A DNA stretch of 31,706 nucleotides. Source: an uncultured Selenomonas sp. (GTDB taxonomy: Bacteria > Bacillota > Negativicutes > Selenomonadales > Selenomonadaceae). The translations under genes were made by a program, and so were the position numbers. Shown here piece by piece: positions 31,457 through 31,706 of the stretch. The stretch is taken from the NCBI GenBank assembly GCA_905373085.1, contig CAJPRR010000007.1:1-31706 (forward strand), written 5' to 3'. The notes below the pieces were generated by a model. That model was not told where the DNA came from. It made no database searches and saw nothing but the letters and a program-made list of their open reading frames with translations. Within the stretch, counting starts at the first letter, position 1; each line of letters starts with the position of its first letter.

Positions 31457-31533
31457 GGTTTGTTAACCTCTTTTATTTGTGTTGTTTGTTGGTTAGGGAG
31501 TTCTTCTCAGTTGAATCGGCACTTTTGAAGGGA

Positions 31534-31706
31534 TCAACTTTCTAAAGGAACGATGGCAAGCTTTTTGCCTAAGGGAGCGAGAAGTTTCATGATGGTGGAA
31601 ACGCTTGGGGTTGAGGTTCCGCGTTCCATGCGGGCAATTACGGGCTGTTTCACGCCGCTTAATTCTTCCAGCTGTTTCTGCGTGAGACCTTGTTCTTGGC
31701 GAGCTT
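31534..31706 (-). CDS. Xre/HigA-like HTH protein, 3' part (cut by window edge)
   Basis: This is the C-terminal 56 residues of a helix-turn-helix protein whose start lies beyond the window. The visible residues ARQEQGLTQKQLEELSGVKQ and RMERGTSTPSVSTIMKLLAPLGKKL form an HTH_3 domain, as in HigA-type antitoxins. The stop codon is at 31534-31536. A HigB-like partner could lie just outside. It is co-oriented with the ThrE-family pair, 77 bp away. Confidence 0.8.
   Translation of the reverse strand, partial: ARQEQGLTQKQLEELSGVKQPVIARMERGTSTPSVSTIMKLLAPLGKKLAIVPLES

Overview
The window looks like chromosome of a moderately GC-rich diderm Firmicute, most likely a Negativicute of the Selenomonas kind. 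This is an inference, not a database match. It combines outer-membrane and LPS functions (a TolC-type channel with adaptor and ABC transporter, and the KDO-pathway isomerase KdsD) with Firmicute-style traits: strong AGGAGG-type ribosome sites, frequent TTG starts, a GHKL/LytTR two-component pair and ThrE-family exporters.

Layout. Positions 1-1180 hold the 3' part of a large serine recombinase, broken by a one-base frameshift. Next is a type I restriction-modification locus (1437-7633): hsdM, hsdS, a small Xre regulator and hsdR. The hsdS gene carries three perfect 12-bp repeats in its central spacer and AT-rich target-recognition domains. Positions 7907-9973 encode an exported SdsA1-like alkylsulfatase. 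It is followed by convergent or single genes: a DUF3298-type exported protein, an MFS transporter and RecQ helicase. A HicAB toxin-antitoxin pair (14323-14861) precedes a four-gene efflux operon (TolC, HlyD/MacA adaptor, ABC ATPase, MacB-type permease; 15122-19857), a Rpn-like tail fragment, kdsD, and sucCD (21494-23611).

The most interesting part is 23779-28487. A divergent GHKL histidine kinase and LytTR response regulator sit between two outward-facing target promoters. Each promoter carries a pair of 9-bp direct repeats (GACCACTTT type) separated by exactly 12 bp. In each, the repeat pair ends exactly 11 bp before a -35 element, followed by a 17-bp promoter spacer. One promoter drives a tiny secreted protein with DxDGN repeats. 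The other drives an operon of three envelope genes of unknown role (lipoprotein, exported protein, small membrane protein). The two-component system, its presumed operators and its outputs thus look like a self-contained local regulon.

The window ends with two tandem paralogous 443-residue threonine/serine-exporter-family proteins whose 3' ends are nearly identical in DNA, and the 3' part of another Xre/HigA-like gene cut by the window edge. No rRNA, tRNA or CRISPR array was seen. No gene-free stretch exceeds 300 bases.
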